Positions 1 to 6,541 of a stretch of 25,970 nucleotides of DNA are shown one piece after another. A program made the translations under genes and the position numbers. A model generated the notes under the pieces. The model ran no database searches and was not told the DNA's origin. It saw nothing but the letters and a program-made list of their open reading frames with translations. How positions within the stretch are numbered: the stretch's first letter is position 1; each line of letters begins with the position of its first letter. This stretch comes from DATEZO01 sp035255485 (lineage in GTDB: Bacteria > Pseudomonadota > Gammaproteobacteria > Burkholderiales > Burkholderiaceae_D), in contig DATEZO010000284.1 in assembly GCA_035255485.1 (NCBI GenBank), forward strand, positions 1-25,970. Reading direction: 5' to 3'.

Positions 1-1
1 C

Positions 2-163
2 GGATACGGTGGCGGTTACTACGACCGCACGCTGGCGGCTGCGCCGCGACCGCTGGCGATCGGCATCGGCTATGACTGCACGCTCGCCGCATTCGATGGT
101 GCGCCACATGATGTCCCGATGGACAGGATCATTACCGAGACTTCGTGCATGACGGGCGACTGA
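2..163 (+). CDS. fau: 5-formyltetrahydrofolate cyclo-ligase (C-terminal fragment)
   Basis: The last 53 residues of a gene that begins before the window. The visible part opens with GYGGGYYDR, the glycine-rich nucleotide/folate-binding signature of the 5-formyl-THF cyclo-ligase (YgfA/Fau/MTHFS) family, and runs on with PLAIGIGYDC, FDGAPHDVPMD and a short tail to a TGA. The enzyme uses ATP to turn 5-formyl-THF into 5,10-methenyl-THF in the cytoplasm, returning it to the active folate pool. It ends tail to tail with metF, 13 bases away, so two folate one-carbon genes converge here. The family call is firm from the motif; the N-terminal part cannot be judged. Confidence 0.88.
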   Translation, partial: GYGGGYYDRTLAAAPRPLAIGIGYDCTLAAFDGAPHDVPMDRIITETSCMTGD

Positions 164-176
164 TCAACCGCGACGG

Positions 177-1040
177 TCAGTCCGGATCATGCGACAGGCC
201 GAGTCGTTGCCAGATCGCGGTGGTTGCCGCCGCCTGGTTCAGCGAATAGAAATGCAGGCCGGGCGCGCCGCCGGCCAGCAGTCGCTCGCACAAAGTCGCC
301 ACCACATCCAGCCCGAAGTCACGGATCGATGCGCTGTCATCGCCAAAACTGGCCAGTTTCAGCCGCACCCAGCGCGGAATCTCGGTGCCGCACATGTCGG
401 AAAAGCGCGTCAGCTGCGTGTAATTGGTGATCGGCATGATGCCCGGCACGATCGGCACCGTTACATCGAGTTTGCGTGCTTCTTCGACAAACCGGAAGTA
501 CGCATCCGCATTGTAGAAATACTGCGTGATGGCGGCATTCGCACCGGCGCGGATCTTGCGCGCAAAACATTGCACGTCATCCTGCGGCGATTTCGCCTGC
601 GGGTGCATTTCCGGATAAGCGGCCGCTTCGATATGGAACCAGTCGCCGGTTTCGGCGCGGATGAATTCAATCAGTTCGTTCGCATAGCGGAATTCGCTGG
701 ATGAAAAACCGGCCATGCCGTAGCCGCTCGGCAAATCGCCGCGCAGTGCAACCAGGCGCCGGATGCCATGCGCTTTGTATTCCATCAGTATCGCGCGCAG
801 ATTGTCGCGCGAATTGCCGATGCACGACAGATGCGGCGCCGCTTCGTGCCCCTCGCGCTGGATCTCCAGGACGGTATCCAGCGTGCCTTGCTGGGTAGAG
901 CCGCCGGCGCCGAACGTGACCGAAAAATATTTCGGCTGCAACTGCGCCAGCCTGGCACGCGTGGCGCGCAGCTTTTCCGCGCCCTCCGGCGTTTTGGGCG
1001 GAAAGAATTCGATGCTGAAATTGTTTTGGGAAGACGACAT
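177..1040 (-). CDS. metF: 5,10-methylenetetrahydrofolate reductase
   Basis: 287 residues, close to E. coli MetF (296). The FAD enzyme reduces 5,10-methylene-THF to 5-methyl-THF, the methyl donor for methionine synthase. Visible hallmarks are IEFFPPKT near the N-terminus (Glu11 is the expected catalytic acid), VTFGAGGST, the VALRGDLP segment, the AAYPEMHPQ segment, ITQYFYNAD, and VPGIMPI. The ATG lies directly after the stop of the small membrane-protein gene upstream, with no spacer, so the two are probably co-transcribed and translationally coupled; a weak AGAGAAA lies before it. The gene sits downstream of metK and ahcY on the same strand, which makes the whole block a methyl-cycle cluster. 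Identification is secure. Confidence 0.97.
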   Translation of the reverse strand: MSSSQNNFSIEFFPPKTPEGAEKLRATRARLAQLQPKYFSVTFGAGGSTQQGTLDTVLEIQREGHEAAPHLSCIGNSRDNLRAILMEYKAHGIRRLVALRGDLPSGYGMAGFSSSEFRYANELIEFIRAETGDWFHIEAAAYPEMHPQAKSPQDDVQCFARKIRAGANAAITQYFYNADAYFRFVEEARKLDVTVPIVPGIMPITNYTQLTRFSDMCGTEIPRWVRLKLASFGDDSASIRDFGLDVVATLCERLLAGGAPGLHFYSLNQAAATTAIWQRLGLSHDPD

Positions 1041-1382
1041 TTATTTCTCTAATATTAACGAAGACAATGCCCATGAAATAATGCTGTACAGGAGCGCACC
1101 GTCGACTGCCGGCCAGAATCCGGCCACCGTAAAGCCCTTGACGAAATTCGCCACCAGCCAGAACAGCAAACCGTTGATGATGAAAATGAACAGGCCGAGC
1201 GTCAAGAGCGTGACCGGCAGGGTCAGCAGCACCAGTACCGGCCGGATCAGCGTATTCACCAGGCCAAGTATCAATGCCGCAAACAGCGCCGAGGCAAAAT
1301 TCTCGACCCGGATCGACTGCATGATGTACGGCAAGGCAAACAGGGCGGCGGCATTGATTAACCAGGTGATCAGCAAGCGCAC
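1041..1382 (-). CDS. Phage-holin-family (PF04020-like) small membrane protein
   Basis: 113 residues, nearly all hydrophobic, with three to four predicted membrane spans, starting VRLLITWLINAAALFALPYI and continuing ALILGLVNTLIRPVLVLLTLPVTLL. This pattern, with LGLVNxLIRPVL and LPxTLLTLGLF, is typical of the inner-membrane family labelled 'phage holin family / mycobacterial 4TMS holin' (PF04020). It is widespread in free-living bacteria and its function is not established. I place the start at a GTG (1380-1382) because GAGGAG sits eight bases before it; a longer reading frame reaching 1424 has no ribosome site and would run into the repeat at 1424-1483. It lies between ahcY and metF, abutting metF, an arrangement I recall from other Burkholderiales. 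A role in methyl metabolism is only inferred from position. Confidence 0.8.
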   Translation of the reverse strand: MRLLITWLINAAALFALPYIMQSIRVENFASALFAALILGLVNTLIRPVLVLLTLPVTLLTLGLFIFIINGLLFWLVANFVKGFTVAGFWPAVDGALLYSIISWALSSLILEK

Positions 1383-1423
1383 GGCATTTTCTCCTCGGTG
1401 AAGGTGATTTATATACACGCCCA

Positions 1424-1483
1424 TGTATTTTTAAACAGGCGCATATTCATTGCGAATATTGATATATTTTTACCTATACTCCC
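1424..1483. repeat. 60-bp dispersed repeat, copy A
   Basis: This 60-base stretch matches 19655-19714 at 50 of 60 positions without gaps. The first 12 bases are identical, then four mostly different bases, then a 22-base identical core (1440-1461), then a looser tail ending in an identical ATACTCCC. The core holds an inverted repeat, ATATTC-attgc-GAATAT (1443-1459). On the minus strand it lies about 40 bases before the GTG of the holin-family gene, so it could be a regulatory site or a small dispersed intergenic element. Nature unknown. Confidence 0.75.
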
Positions 1484-1527
1484 GCCAAAACCCGTATTCA
1501 TGGCAACGGTCCACTCACATGGATCAT

Positions 1528-1558
1528 GCCCGGGGAAGCGCAGTGCGCTTTTCCGGGC
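1528..1558. terminator. Strong hairpin downstream of ahcY
   Basis: A 14-bp stem with a three-base loop (left arm 1528-1541, right arm 1545-1558). Read on the plus strand it has two G.U pairs; read on the minus strand, as ahcY transcript, these become a 2x2 internal loop with 12 pairs left. It lies about 90 bases after the ahcY stop and has no T-run, so a factor-independent terminator is uncertain; an RNA-stabilising or processing hairpin is equally possible. A second stem (GCAGGC/GCCTGC, 1597-1620) lies closer to ahcY. The rest of the ahcY-holin gap holds only these and repeat copy A. Confidence 0.4.
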
Positions 1559-1647
1559 CACCCACGACACACAGGCGATGTTTCGTTTTATTCATCGCAG
1601 GCTGAGGCGCCATCGCCTGCCACATCTGTCACACCTGCCGCAACATC

Positions 1648-3075
1648 TTAATAACGATAATGATCTGCCTTGTACGGACCGGTTTTCTGTACGCCGATAT
1701 ACGCAGCCTGTTCTTCCGTCAGCTCGGTGAGTTGCGCATTCAGCTTCTTCAGTTGCAGGCGCGCGACTTTCTCGTCCAGATGTTTCGGCAGCGTGTACAC
1801 GCCGACCGGATAAGCCGCCGTGTTAGTGAACAGTTCAATCTGCGCGATGGTCTGGTTGGCAAACGACGAGCTCATCACGTAAGACGGATGGCCGGTGCCG
1901 CAGCCGAGATTCACCAGCCGGCCTTCGGCCAGCAGGATGATGCGCTTGCCATCGGGGAAGATCACATGATCGACCTGCGGCTTGATGTTTTCCCAGGTGT
2001 ACTGCTTCAGCGCGGCGACTTCGATTTCGTTGTCGAAATGACCGATGTTGCAGACGATCGCCTGGTCTTTCATTCTCAGCATGTGCGCTTGCGTGATCAC
2101 ATGGTAATTGCCGGTGCAGGTCACGAAGATATCGCCATGCTCGGCGGCATACTCCATCGTCACGACGCGATAGCCTTCCATTGCCGCCTGCAATGCGCAG
2201 ATCGGATCGATTTCGGTAACCCATACCTGCGCCGACAAGGCGCGCAGCGCCTGCGCCGAACCCTTGCCCACGTCGCCATAGCCGGCCACGACCGCTACCT
2301 TGCCGGCGATCATCACGTCGGTGGCGCGCTTGATGCCGTCCACCAGCGATTCGCGGCAGCCGTACAGGTTATCGAACTTGGATTTGGTGACCGAATCATT
2401 GACATTGATTGCCGGGAAAGCGAGCTTGCCTTCCTTGTGCATCTGGTACAACCGATGCACGCCGGTGGTGGTTTCCTCAGTCACGCCCTTGATCTGCGCC
2501 AGGCGGGTCGAATACCACTTCGGATCGGCAGCCAGCTTTTTCTTGATCGAATTGAACAGACACACTGCCTCGTCCGAATCCGGATTGGCCAGCACGCCCG
2601 GATCCTGCTCCGCGCGGGTGCCGAGATGCAGCAGCAGCGTCGCATCGCCGCCGTCATCGAGGATCATGTTGGAATATTCACCGTTCGGCCATTCGAAGAT
2701 ACGATGCGTGAAATCCCAGTATTCATCCAGCGATTCGCCCTTGAAGGCGAATACCGGCGTGCCATTGGCAGCAATTGCCGCGGCAGCGTGGTCCTGGGTC
2801 GAGTAAATGTTGCACGAAGCCCAGCGTACTTTTGCGCCCAGCGCTTCCAGCGTCTGGATCAGTACGGCGGTCTGGATCGTCATGTGCAGCGAACCGGTGA
2901 TGCGCGCGCCTTTCAACGGTTGCGCGGCGGCGAATTCATCGCGGATCGCCATCAGGCCCGGCATTTCGGTTTCAGCAATGCGGATTTCCTTGCGGCCCCA
3001 ATCGGCCAGGCCGAGATCGGCTACCAGATAATCGTCGGATACGGGTAATGCGGAATTCAAGACGGCGGCGTTCAT
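1648..3075 (-). CDS. ahcY: S-adenosylhomocysteine hydrolase
   Basis: 475 residues, the normal size for proteobacterial AhcY. The NAD-dependent cytoplasmic enzyme splits SAH into homocysteine and adenosine, removing the product inhibitor of methyltransferases. Visible motifs are GSLHMTIQTAVLI and SCNIYSTQDHAAAAI in the substrate domain, NDSVTKSKFDN around the catalytic lysine and asparagine, the Rossmann loop GYGDVGKG at 265-272, CNIGHFDNEI, and the C-terminal GPYKADHYRY tail. I choose the ATG at 3073-3075: AGGAGG (3081-3086) lies five bases before it, while the GTG directly upstream would be only two bases from that site. The leader carries a SAH riboswitch, so expression should rise when SAH accumulates. 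Upstream on the same strand lie the M14 peptidase and metK. Confidence 0.98.
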   Translation of the reverse strand: MNAAVLNSALPVSDDYLVADLGLADWGRKEIRIAETEMPGLMAIRDEFAAAQPLKGARITGSLHMTIQTAVLIQTLEALGAKVRWASCNIYSTQDHAAAAIAANGTPVFAFKGESLDEYWDFTHRIFEWPNGEYSNMILDDGGDATLLLHLGTRAEQDPGVLANPDSDEAVCLFNSIKKKLAADPKWYSTRLAQIKGVTEETTTGVHRLYQMHKEGKLAFPAINVNDSVTKSKFDNLYGCRESLVDGIKRATDVMIAGKVAVVAGYGDVGKGSAQALRALSAQVWVTEIDPICALQAAMEGYRVVTMEYAAEHGDIFVTCTGNYHVITQAHMLRMKDQAIVCNIGHFDNEIEVAALKQYTWENIKPQVDHVIFPDGKRIILLAEGRLVNLGCGTGHPSYVMSSSFANQTIAQIELFTNTAAYPVGVYTLPKHLDEKVARLQLKKLNAQLTELTEEQAAYIGVQKTGPYKADHYRY

Positions 3076-3106
3076 CACGCCCTCCTTTCATTTAGAAAAA
3101 AGTAAC

Positions 3107-3177
3107 GTGAGCGCCGTTGCGGAAGAAATGATCCAAGCCTGACACGAAGAACCTCGTGCTGCAACGCTCCTTGGAAG
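3107..3177 (-). promoter_or_regulatory. SAH riboswitch upstream of ahcY
   Basis: Read on the minus strand, the leader has the parts of the S-adenosylhomocysteine riboswitch: an outer stem TCCAAG (3170-3175) with CTTGGA (3132-3137); the conserved GGAGCGTTGC; an inner hairpin CACGA/TCGTG (3143-3158); GTGTCAGGCT; and GCAACGGCGCTCAC (3107-3120), which pairs back to GCGTTGC as the pseudoknot. It ends about 20 bases before the AGGAGG of ahcY, so the switch probably governs access to the ribosome site. The class is known to switch ahcY on when SAH is bound. The element and its placement match the family closely. Confidence 0.93.
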
Positions 3178-3182
3178 AAGAA

Positions 3183-3188
3183 ATTATA
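3183..3188 (-). promoter_or_regulatory. -10 element of the ahcY/riboswitch promoter
   Basis: A perfect TATAAT on the minus strand, 8 bases before the first stem of the SAH riboswitch, so transcription would begin just ahead of the aptamer. No good -35 hexamer is visible at 16-18 bases. This gives ahcY its own promoter, separate from the metK-peptidase transcript. Confidence 0.6.
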
Positions 3189-3236
3189 GCGTAGATTTGC
3201 AGCCCCACCCGGATAGTTGCGCACTTGAGATCTTCG

Positions 3237-3262
3237 TCAACACCTCGACACACAGGGAAAAA
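3237..3262. repeat. Short degenerate repeat, copy 1
   Basis: 26 bases starting TCAACACCTCG match 7416-7441 at 21 positions. Both lie in spacers (here between the M14 peptidase stop and the ahcY promoter) and are rich in CACCTCG/CACAG followed by an A-run. It resembles decayed intergenic sequence and has no known function. Confidence 0.3.
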
Positions 3263-3298
3263 ACGAGAAAAAACAGGCAGATTTTCATCCCGCCGGAA

Positions 3299-4216
3299 TT
3301 ACTGCAGCGTCAACGCCGATTTTTCCGTCGTGCGCCGCAATGGGGAATTGGCAGCCTCGATTTCGCGCGGCACGTTGCGCTGTATCCAGCTCAGCATATC
3401 CTGCCAGATACGTCGCGCCTCGGCTTCCGATGGCATGGCAAGCGCATTCGGCAGTTCGATCGTGATGACCGGGACGTTCTTATGCACACCGCTGTAGTTG
3501 CCCAACGATCCCGGATAGACGCCAACGCGGTTGAAGATCAAACGTCCAAAACGGCGCGGCGGCGTGGCCGGCCCATCGAAATCCAGCACGCCGAACGGCG
3601 CATGCACCGAAATGATCACATGCGGCCGAAATCGCTCCATTTCCTCGCTGACCCAGCGGCTTTCCGGTTCGGACAAAGGCGCGGCGCCGGGATAACGGCG
3701 CGGGTCGCTGTGGGTCGCCTTGGCCCAGTAGCGCGGCGCATCCTGTTGCCAGCCGGGAGTGGGAAAATTGCGATTCAGGTCGACACCATGCGCATTGACA
3801 CGCTTCGGCCTGGCCGCCAGCAAGCCGTCGGGATTGAGGACCGGCACGATGTTCCACTGAAAACCCTGGGCCAGCGGACCGTTCATCCACTGCATCCATT
3901 GAAAGACGATGGCGGACGCAGTCAGCTCATCGCCGTGGATGCCCCCCAGCAGCAGGATCCGCAACGGCGTTTCATTCCCGGATTTCCTTGCAGCAGGAAT
4001 CTGGCGCATCAGGATCGGGAAACCCTGCAGCGATGTTGCGCCGGTCGGCATCAACATGCTGTTCTCGCAGATAGCGCTGGAAATCCTGGGTAAACGCGGC
4101 GACAGCCGCCGGCACCAGCTCGCTTGTTCTGCTGCGGTAACCGGTTTGCTGAAGACAGGAGGGACCAGGCAGGCTGCCAGCCCGAAAGAAATGAAAACGC
4201 GAAGAAAGAAATGCAC
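3299..4216 (-). CDS. M14-family zinc carboxypeptidase/amidase, exported (MpaA-like)
   Basis: 305 residues. Zinc-peptidase M14 signs are clear: GGIHGDE (His94 and Glu97, first two ligands), VLNPDG, DLNRNFP (residues 146-152, substrate carboxylate site), SVHAP (His205, third ligand) and TIELP (Glu254, catalytic glutamate). The set resembles murein-tripeptide amidase MpaA and related peptidases that trim peptidoglycan peptides. The N-terminus MHFFLRVFISFGLAAC is a short export signal; LAAC at 13-16 fits a lipobox, but a signal peptidase I site near VFSKP is also possible. The start is a GTG with no clear ribosome site, so the first residues are uncertain. It lies 93 bases after metK on the same strand and ahead of ahcY, an odd place for a cell-wall enzyme. 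Exact substrate is not determined. Confidence 0.85.
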   Translation of the reverse strand: MHFFLRVFISFGLAACLVPPVFSKPVTAAEQASWCRRLSPRLPRISSAICENSMLMPTGATSLQGFPILMRQIPAARKSGNETPLRILLLGGIHGDELTASAIVFQWMQWMNGPLAQGFQWNIVPVLNPDGLLAARPKRVNAHGVDLNRNFPTPGWQQDAPRYWAKATHSDPRRYPGAAPLSEPESRWVSEEMERFRPHVIISVHAPFGVLDFDGPATPPRRFGRLIFNRVGVYPGSLGNYSGVHKNVPVITIELPNALAMPSEAEARRIWQDMLSWIQRNVPREIEAANSPLRRTTEKSALTLQ

Positions 4217-4286
4217 GATGGCCGAACGCTATTGCTGGCAAGCACGCCGTAAAAAAAACGTACTCTAGCTTTTTATTCGGCCCCCG

Positions 4287-4305
4287 TCGAGGAAAACTGC
4301 CTCGA
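4287..4305 (-). terminator. Small hairpin directly after metK
   Basis: TCGAGG and CCTCGA form a 6-bp stem with a 7-base loop, starting about five bases after the metK stop codon. No T-run follows, so it is weak as a terminator; it may only thin transcription into the M14 peptidase gene or protect the metK message end. Confidence 0.3.
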
Positions 4306-4309
4306 TTCC

Positions 4310-5473
4310 TTACAAGCCGGCGCTGGCGCGCAGCGCCTGAGCCTTATCGATGCGTTCCCAGGAAAATTCCGGCTCCTCGCGGCCGAAATGCCCATAGGCG
4401 GCGGTCTTTAGATAAATCGGCCGCAGCAGGTTGAGCATTTGCACGATGCCCTTCGGTCGCAGGTCAAAATGCTCGCGCACCAGTTCCGCCAGTTGTTCAT
4501 CGCTGATTTTTCCGGTGCCAAACGTCGTCACCATCACCGAAGTCGGCTTGGCGATGCCAATCGCATACGATACCTGGATCTGGCAACGCCTGGCGAGGCC
4601 GGCGGCAACGATGTTTTTCGCGACATAGCGACCGGCATACGCAGCGGAGCGATCCACCTTGGACGGGTCCTTGCCGGAGAATGCGCCGCCGCCGTGCGGC
4701 GCCGCACCACCATAGGTATCGACAATGATCTTGCGGCCGGTCAGGCCGCAATCGCCCTGCGGGCCACCAATCACGAAGCGGCCGGTCGGGTTGACCAGGT
4801 AGCGCGTATTCTTCAGCCATTCCTGCGGCACCACCGGCTTGATGATCGATTCGATTACCGCTTCCTCGATCTGCTTGTGCTCGATGTCCGGCGCATGCTG
4901 TGTAGACAGCACGATGGTATCGATTGCCACCGGGCGACCATCGACGTATTTCAGCGTGACCTGGGATTTTGCATCCGGGCGCAGCCACGGCAGGCGGCCA
5001 TCCTTGCGCAATTGCGATTGCCGCTCGACGATGCGATGCGCATAATGCAAGGCAGCCGGCATCAGCTCCGGCGTTTCGTCGCAGGCATAGCCGAACATCA
5101 GGCCCTGATCGCCCGCGCCCTGATCCAGATCCAGGCCGCGGCCTTCATCCACGCCTTGGGCGATGTCGGGCGACTGCTTGTCGTAGCACATCATCACCGC
5201 ACAGCTCTTGTAATCGATGCCGTAATCGGCATTGTCATAGCCGATGCGCTTGATGGTGTCGCGCGCGACGCTGATGTAATCGACATTCGCGGTAGTCGTG
5301 ATTTCACCTGCCAATATCACCAGGCCGGTATTGCACAAGGTTTCGGCGGCGACGCGCGCCGTCGGATCCTGGGTCAGGACCGCATCGAGAATGGCATCGG
5401 AAATCTGATCGGAGACTTTGTCCGGGTGTCCTTCGGAAACGGATTCCGAAGTAAAGAGGTATTCATGCGCCAT
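4310..5473 (-). CDS. metK: S-adenosylmethionine synthetase
   Basis: 387 residues, near E. coli MetK (384). It joins methionine and ATP to make SAM in the cytoplasm, working as a tetramer with Mg and K ions. Signatures are FTSESVSEGHPDK at the N-terminus (the His is the ATP-site residue), GAGDQG at 119-124, TGRFVIGGPQGD, and the phosphate loop GGGAFSGKD at 261-269. The ATG at 5471-5473 follows AAGGAG with a five-base gap. The leader before it can fold so that this ribosome site and the ATG are paired (see the regulatory entry at 5471-5540), which suggests feedback control. The gene heads the minus-strand series M14 peptidase, ahcY, holin-like gene, metF, and diverges from lpxL. Identification is secure. 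Confidence 0.98.
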   Translation of the reverse strand: MAHEYLFTSESVSEGHPDKVSDQISDAILDAVLTQDPTARVAAETLCNTGLVILAGEITTTANVDYISVARDTIKRIGYDNADYGIDYKSCAVMMCYDKQSPDIAQGVDEGRGLDLDQGAGDQGLMFGYACDETPELMPAALHYAHRIVERQSQLRKDGRLPWLRPDAKSQVTLKYVDGRPVAIDTIVLSTQHAPDIEHKQIEEAVIESIIKPVVPQEWLKNTRYLVNPTGRFVIGGPQGDCGLTGRKIIVDTYGGAAPHGGGAFSGKDPSKVDRSAAYAGRYVAKNIVAAGLARRCQIQVSYAIGIAKPTSVMVTTFGTGKISDEQLAELVREHFDLRPKGIVQMLNLLRPIYLKTAAYGHFGREEPEFSWERIDKAQALRASAGL

Positions 5474-5540
5474 CGCAGGCTCCTTATATCAATGTTGACC
5501 CTCTGTCGCAGCCAACTGAAAAAGCCTGCGACGCTTTAGC
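5471..5540 (-). promoter_or_regulatory. Candidate structured metK leader that can sequester SD and AUG
   Basis: On the minus strand two folds compete. Fold 1 is a hairpin GTCGCAG/CTGCGAC (5526-5532 with 5505-5511, 14-base loop). Fold 2 pairs 5519-5533 with 5471-5485: a 15-bp helix with 12 Watson-Crick and 3 G.U pairs that covers the whole AAGGAG and the ATG. In fold 1, loop bases GCTTTTT (5519-5525) can still pair with AAGGAGC (5479-5485), giving an H-type pseudoknot over the ribosome site. This layout resembles small SAM-sensing riboswitches such as SAM/SAH and SAM-II, but I do not recognise their conserved core bases. No ligand is shown; function is inference. Confidence 0.5.
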
Positions 5541-5544
5541 GAAA

Positions 5545-5550
5545 TTTATA
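5545..5550 (-). promoter_or_regulatory. Candidate -10 element for metK
   Basis: TATAAA on the minus strand, with a TTAACA about 19 bases upstream as a weak -35. Transcription would start near 5538, just before the first base of the structured leader, giving a leader of about 65 bases. Confidence 0.35.
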
Positions 5551-5683
5551 TTCCGCCTCGCAAGTTGTCTGTTAACTCGGCGGATTACCCGGAAGCGGCT
5601 CCTTGCGAAGGGTTCAAGGCAATACATTCGTGTTATTTTACGCTTCTTGAAAAGAATCAGCAAAAGCCATTGCATTTCAATTG

Positions 5684-6541
5684 ATGCTCGTCATACTCTT
5701 TCGCCTGTTATCGAAACTTCCATTGCCGGTATTGCACGCGCTGGGTGCGGCGCTTGGCTGGCTGACCTATCTGGCTTCACCCTCATATCGCAGACAATTG
5801 AAAGACAATCTCGGCCGCGCGGGATATGCGCGGCATTTGCACGCGGCGATCCGGGAGGCGGGAAAGAATATCGCCGAATTGCCCTTCATCTGGTGCGCGT
5901 CTCCGCAACGGGTGCTCAAGACCGTCAGAATCGAACACTGGGAGACGGTGCAGGCAGCGCTCGATGCCAGGCAAGGCATCATTTTCTTGACGCCGCATCT
6001 GGGCTGCTTCGAGATCACGGCACAGGCGGCTGCCACCCGCACGCCGCTGACCGTGATGTATCGCCCACCCCGCAAGAGCATGCTGAAACCCTTGATTGAA
6101 GATGCCCGCCTCCGTCATAACCTGGCGCTAGCGCCCGCCACGCTGGCCGGCGTGCGCATCCTGCTCAAGGAGCTCAGGAAAAACGGCGCAATCGGCGTGC
6201 TGCCGGACCAGGTACCGCAGCAAGGTGAAGGCGTGTGGGCAGATTTTTTCGGCCGACCGGCCTACACCATGACATTGCCAGCCAAGCTGCACCAGATGAG
6301 CGGTGCGCCGATCATCCTGACGTATGCCGAACGCTTGCCGTTCGGTCAAGGCTATGTGATCCGCTTTATGAAATTTGAGACCAGCCTGGTGGGTACGATG
6401 GAACAACAGGCGGCGGCGATCAATGCGGCAATGGAGCAGTTGATCGCACGCTGTCCCGCGCAATATTTCTGGAGCTATAACCGCTACAAGACGCCGCCTG
6501 GCGTTACCATGCCGCCGCATCCGGCAGAAAGCCATTCATGA
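5684..6541 (+). CDS. lpxL: LpxL/HtrB-family lipid A acyltransferase
   Basis: 285 residues. Members of this inner-membrane family add a secondary acyl chain from acyl-ACP to Kdo-lipid A during LPS synthesis. The N-terminus (LVILFRLLSKLPLPVLHALGAALGWLTYL) is a membrane anchor; the catalytic motif HX4E is HLGCFE at residues 105-110; further family signs are VMYRPPRK, VLPDQVPQQGEGVWADFFG and the C-terminal PAQYFWSYNRYKTPP. I use the ATG at 5684 rather than the TTG before it; no strong ribosome site is visible. The end overlaps the next acyltransferase gene by four bases (ATGA), so the two are translationally coupled. It diverges from metK. Which acyl chain it adds cannot be told from sequence. 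Confidence 0.9.
   Translation: MLVILFRLLSKLPLPVLHALGAALGWLTYLASPSYRRQLKDNLGRAGYARHLHAAIREAGKNIAELPFIWCASPQRVLKTVRIEHWETVQAALDARQGIIFLTPHLGCFEITAQAAATRTPLTVMYRPPRKSMLKPLIEDARLRHNLALAPATLAGVRILLKELRKNGAIGVLPDQVPQQGEGVWADFFGRPAYTMTLPAKLHQMSGAPIILTYAERLPFGQGYVIRFMKFETSLVGTMEQQAAAINAAMEQLIARCPAQYFWSYNRYKTPPGVTMPPHPAESHS

Noticed and set aside
1041..1382. Prophage remnant, because of the 'phage holin' family name
   Set aside because: The family is a common chromosomal membrane protein; no other phage genes, att sites or lysis partners are near.
1660..3048. Long open frame on the plus strand opposite ahcY
   Set aside because: The translation is rich in Arg, His and Gln with no domain, and it mirrors a certain gene codon for codon; a typical shadow frame in GC-rich sequence.
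4439..5539. 366-codon open frame on the plus strand opposite metK
   Set aside because: Antisense to a secure gene, no family resemblance, no ribosome site.
5471..5540. Assigning the metK leader to SAM-II or SAM/SAH by name
   Set aside because: The pseudoknot layout is alike, but I do not see the conserved core bases of either class, so I leave it unnamed.
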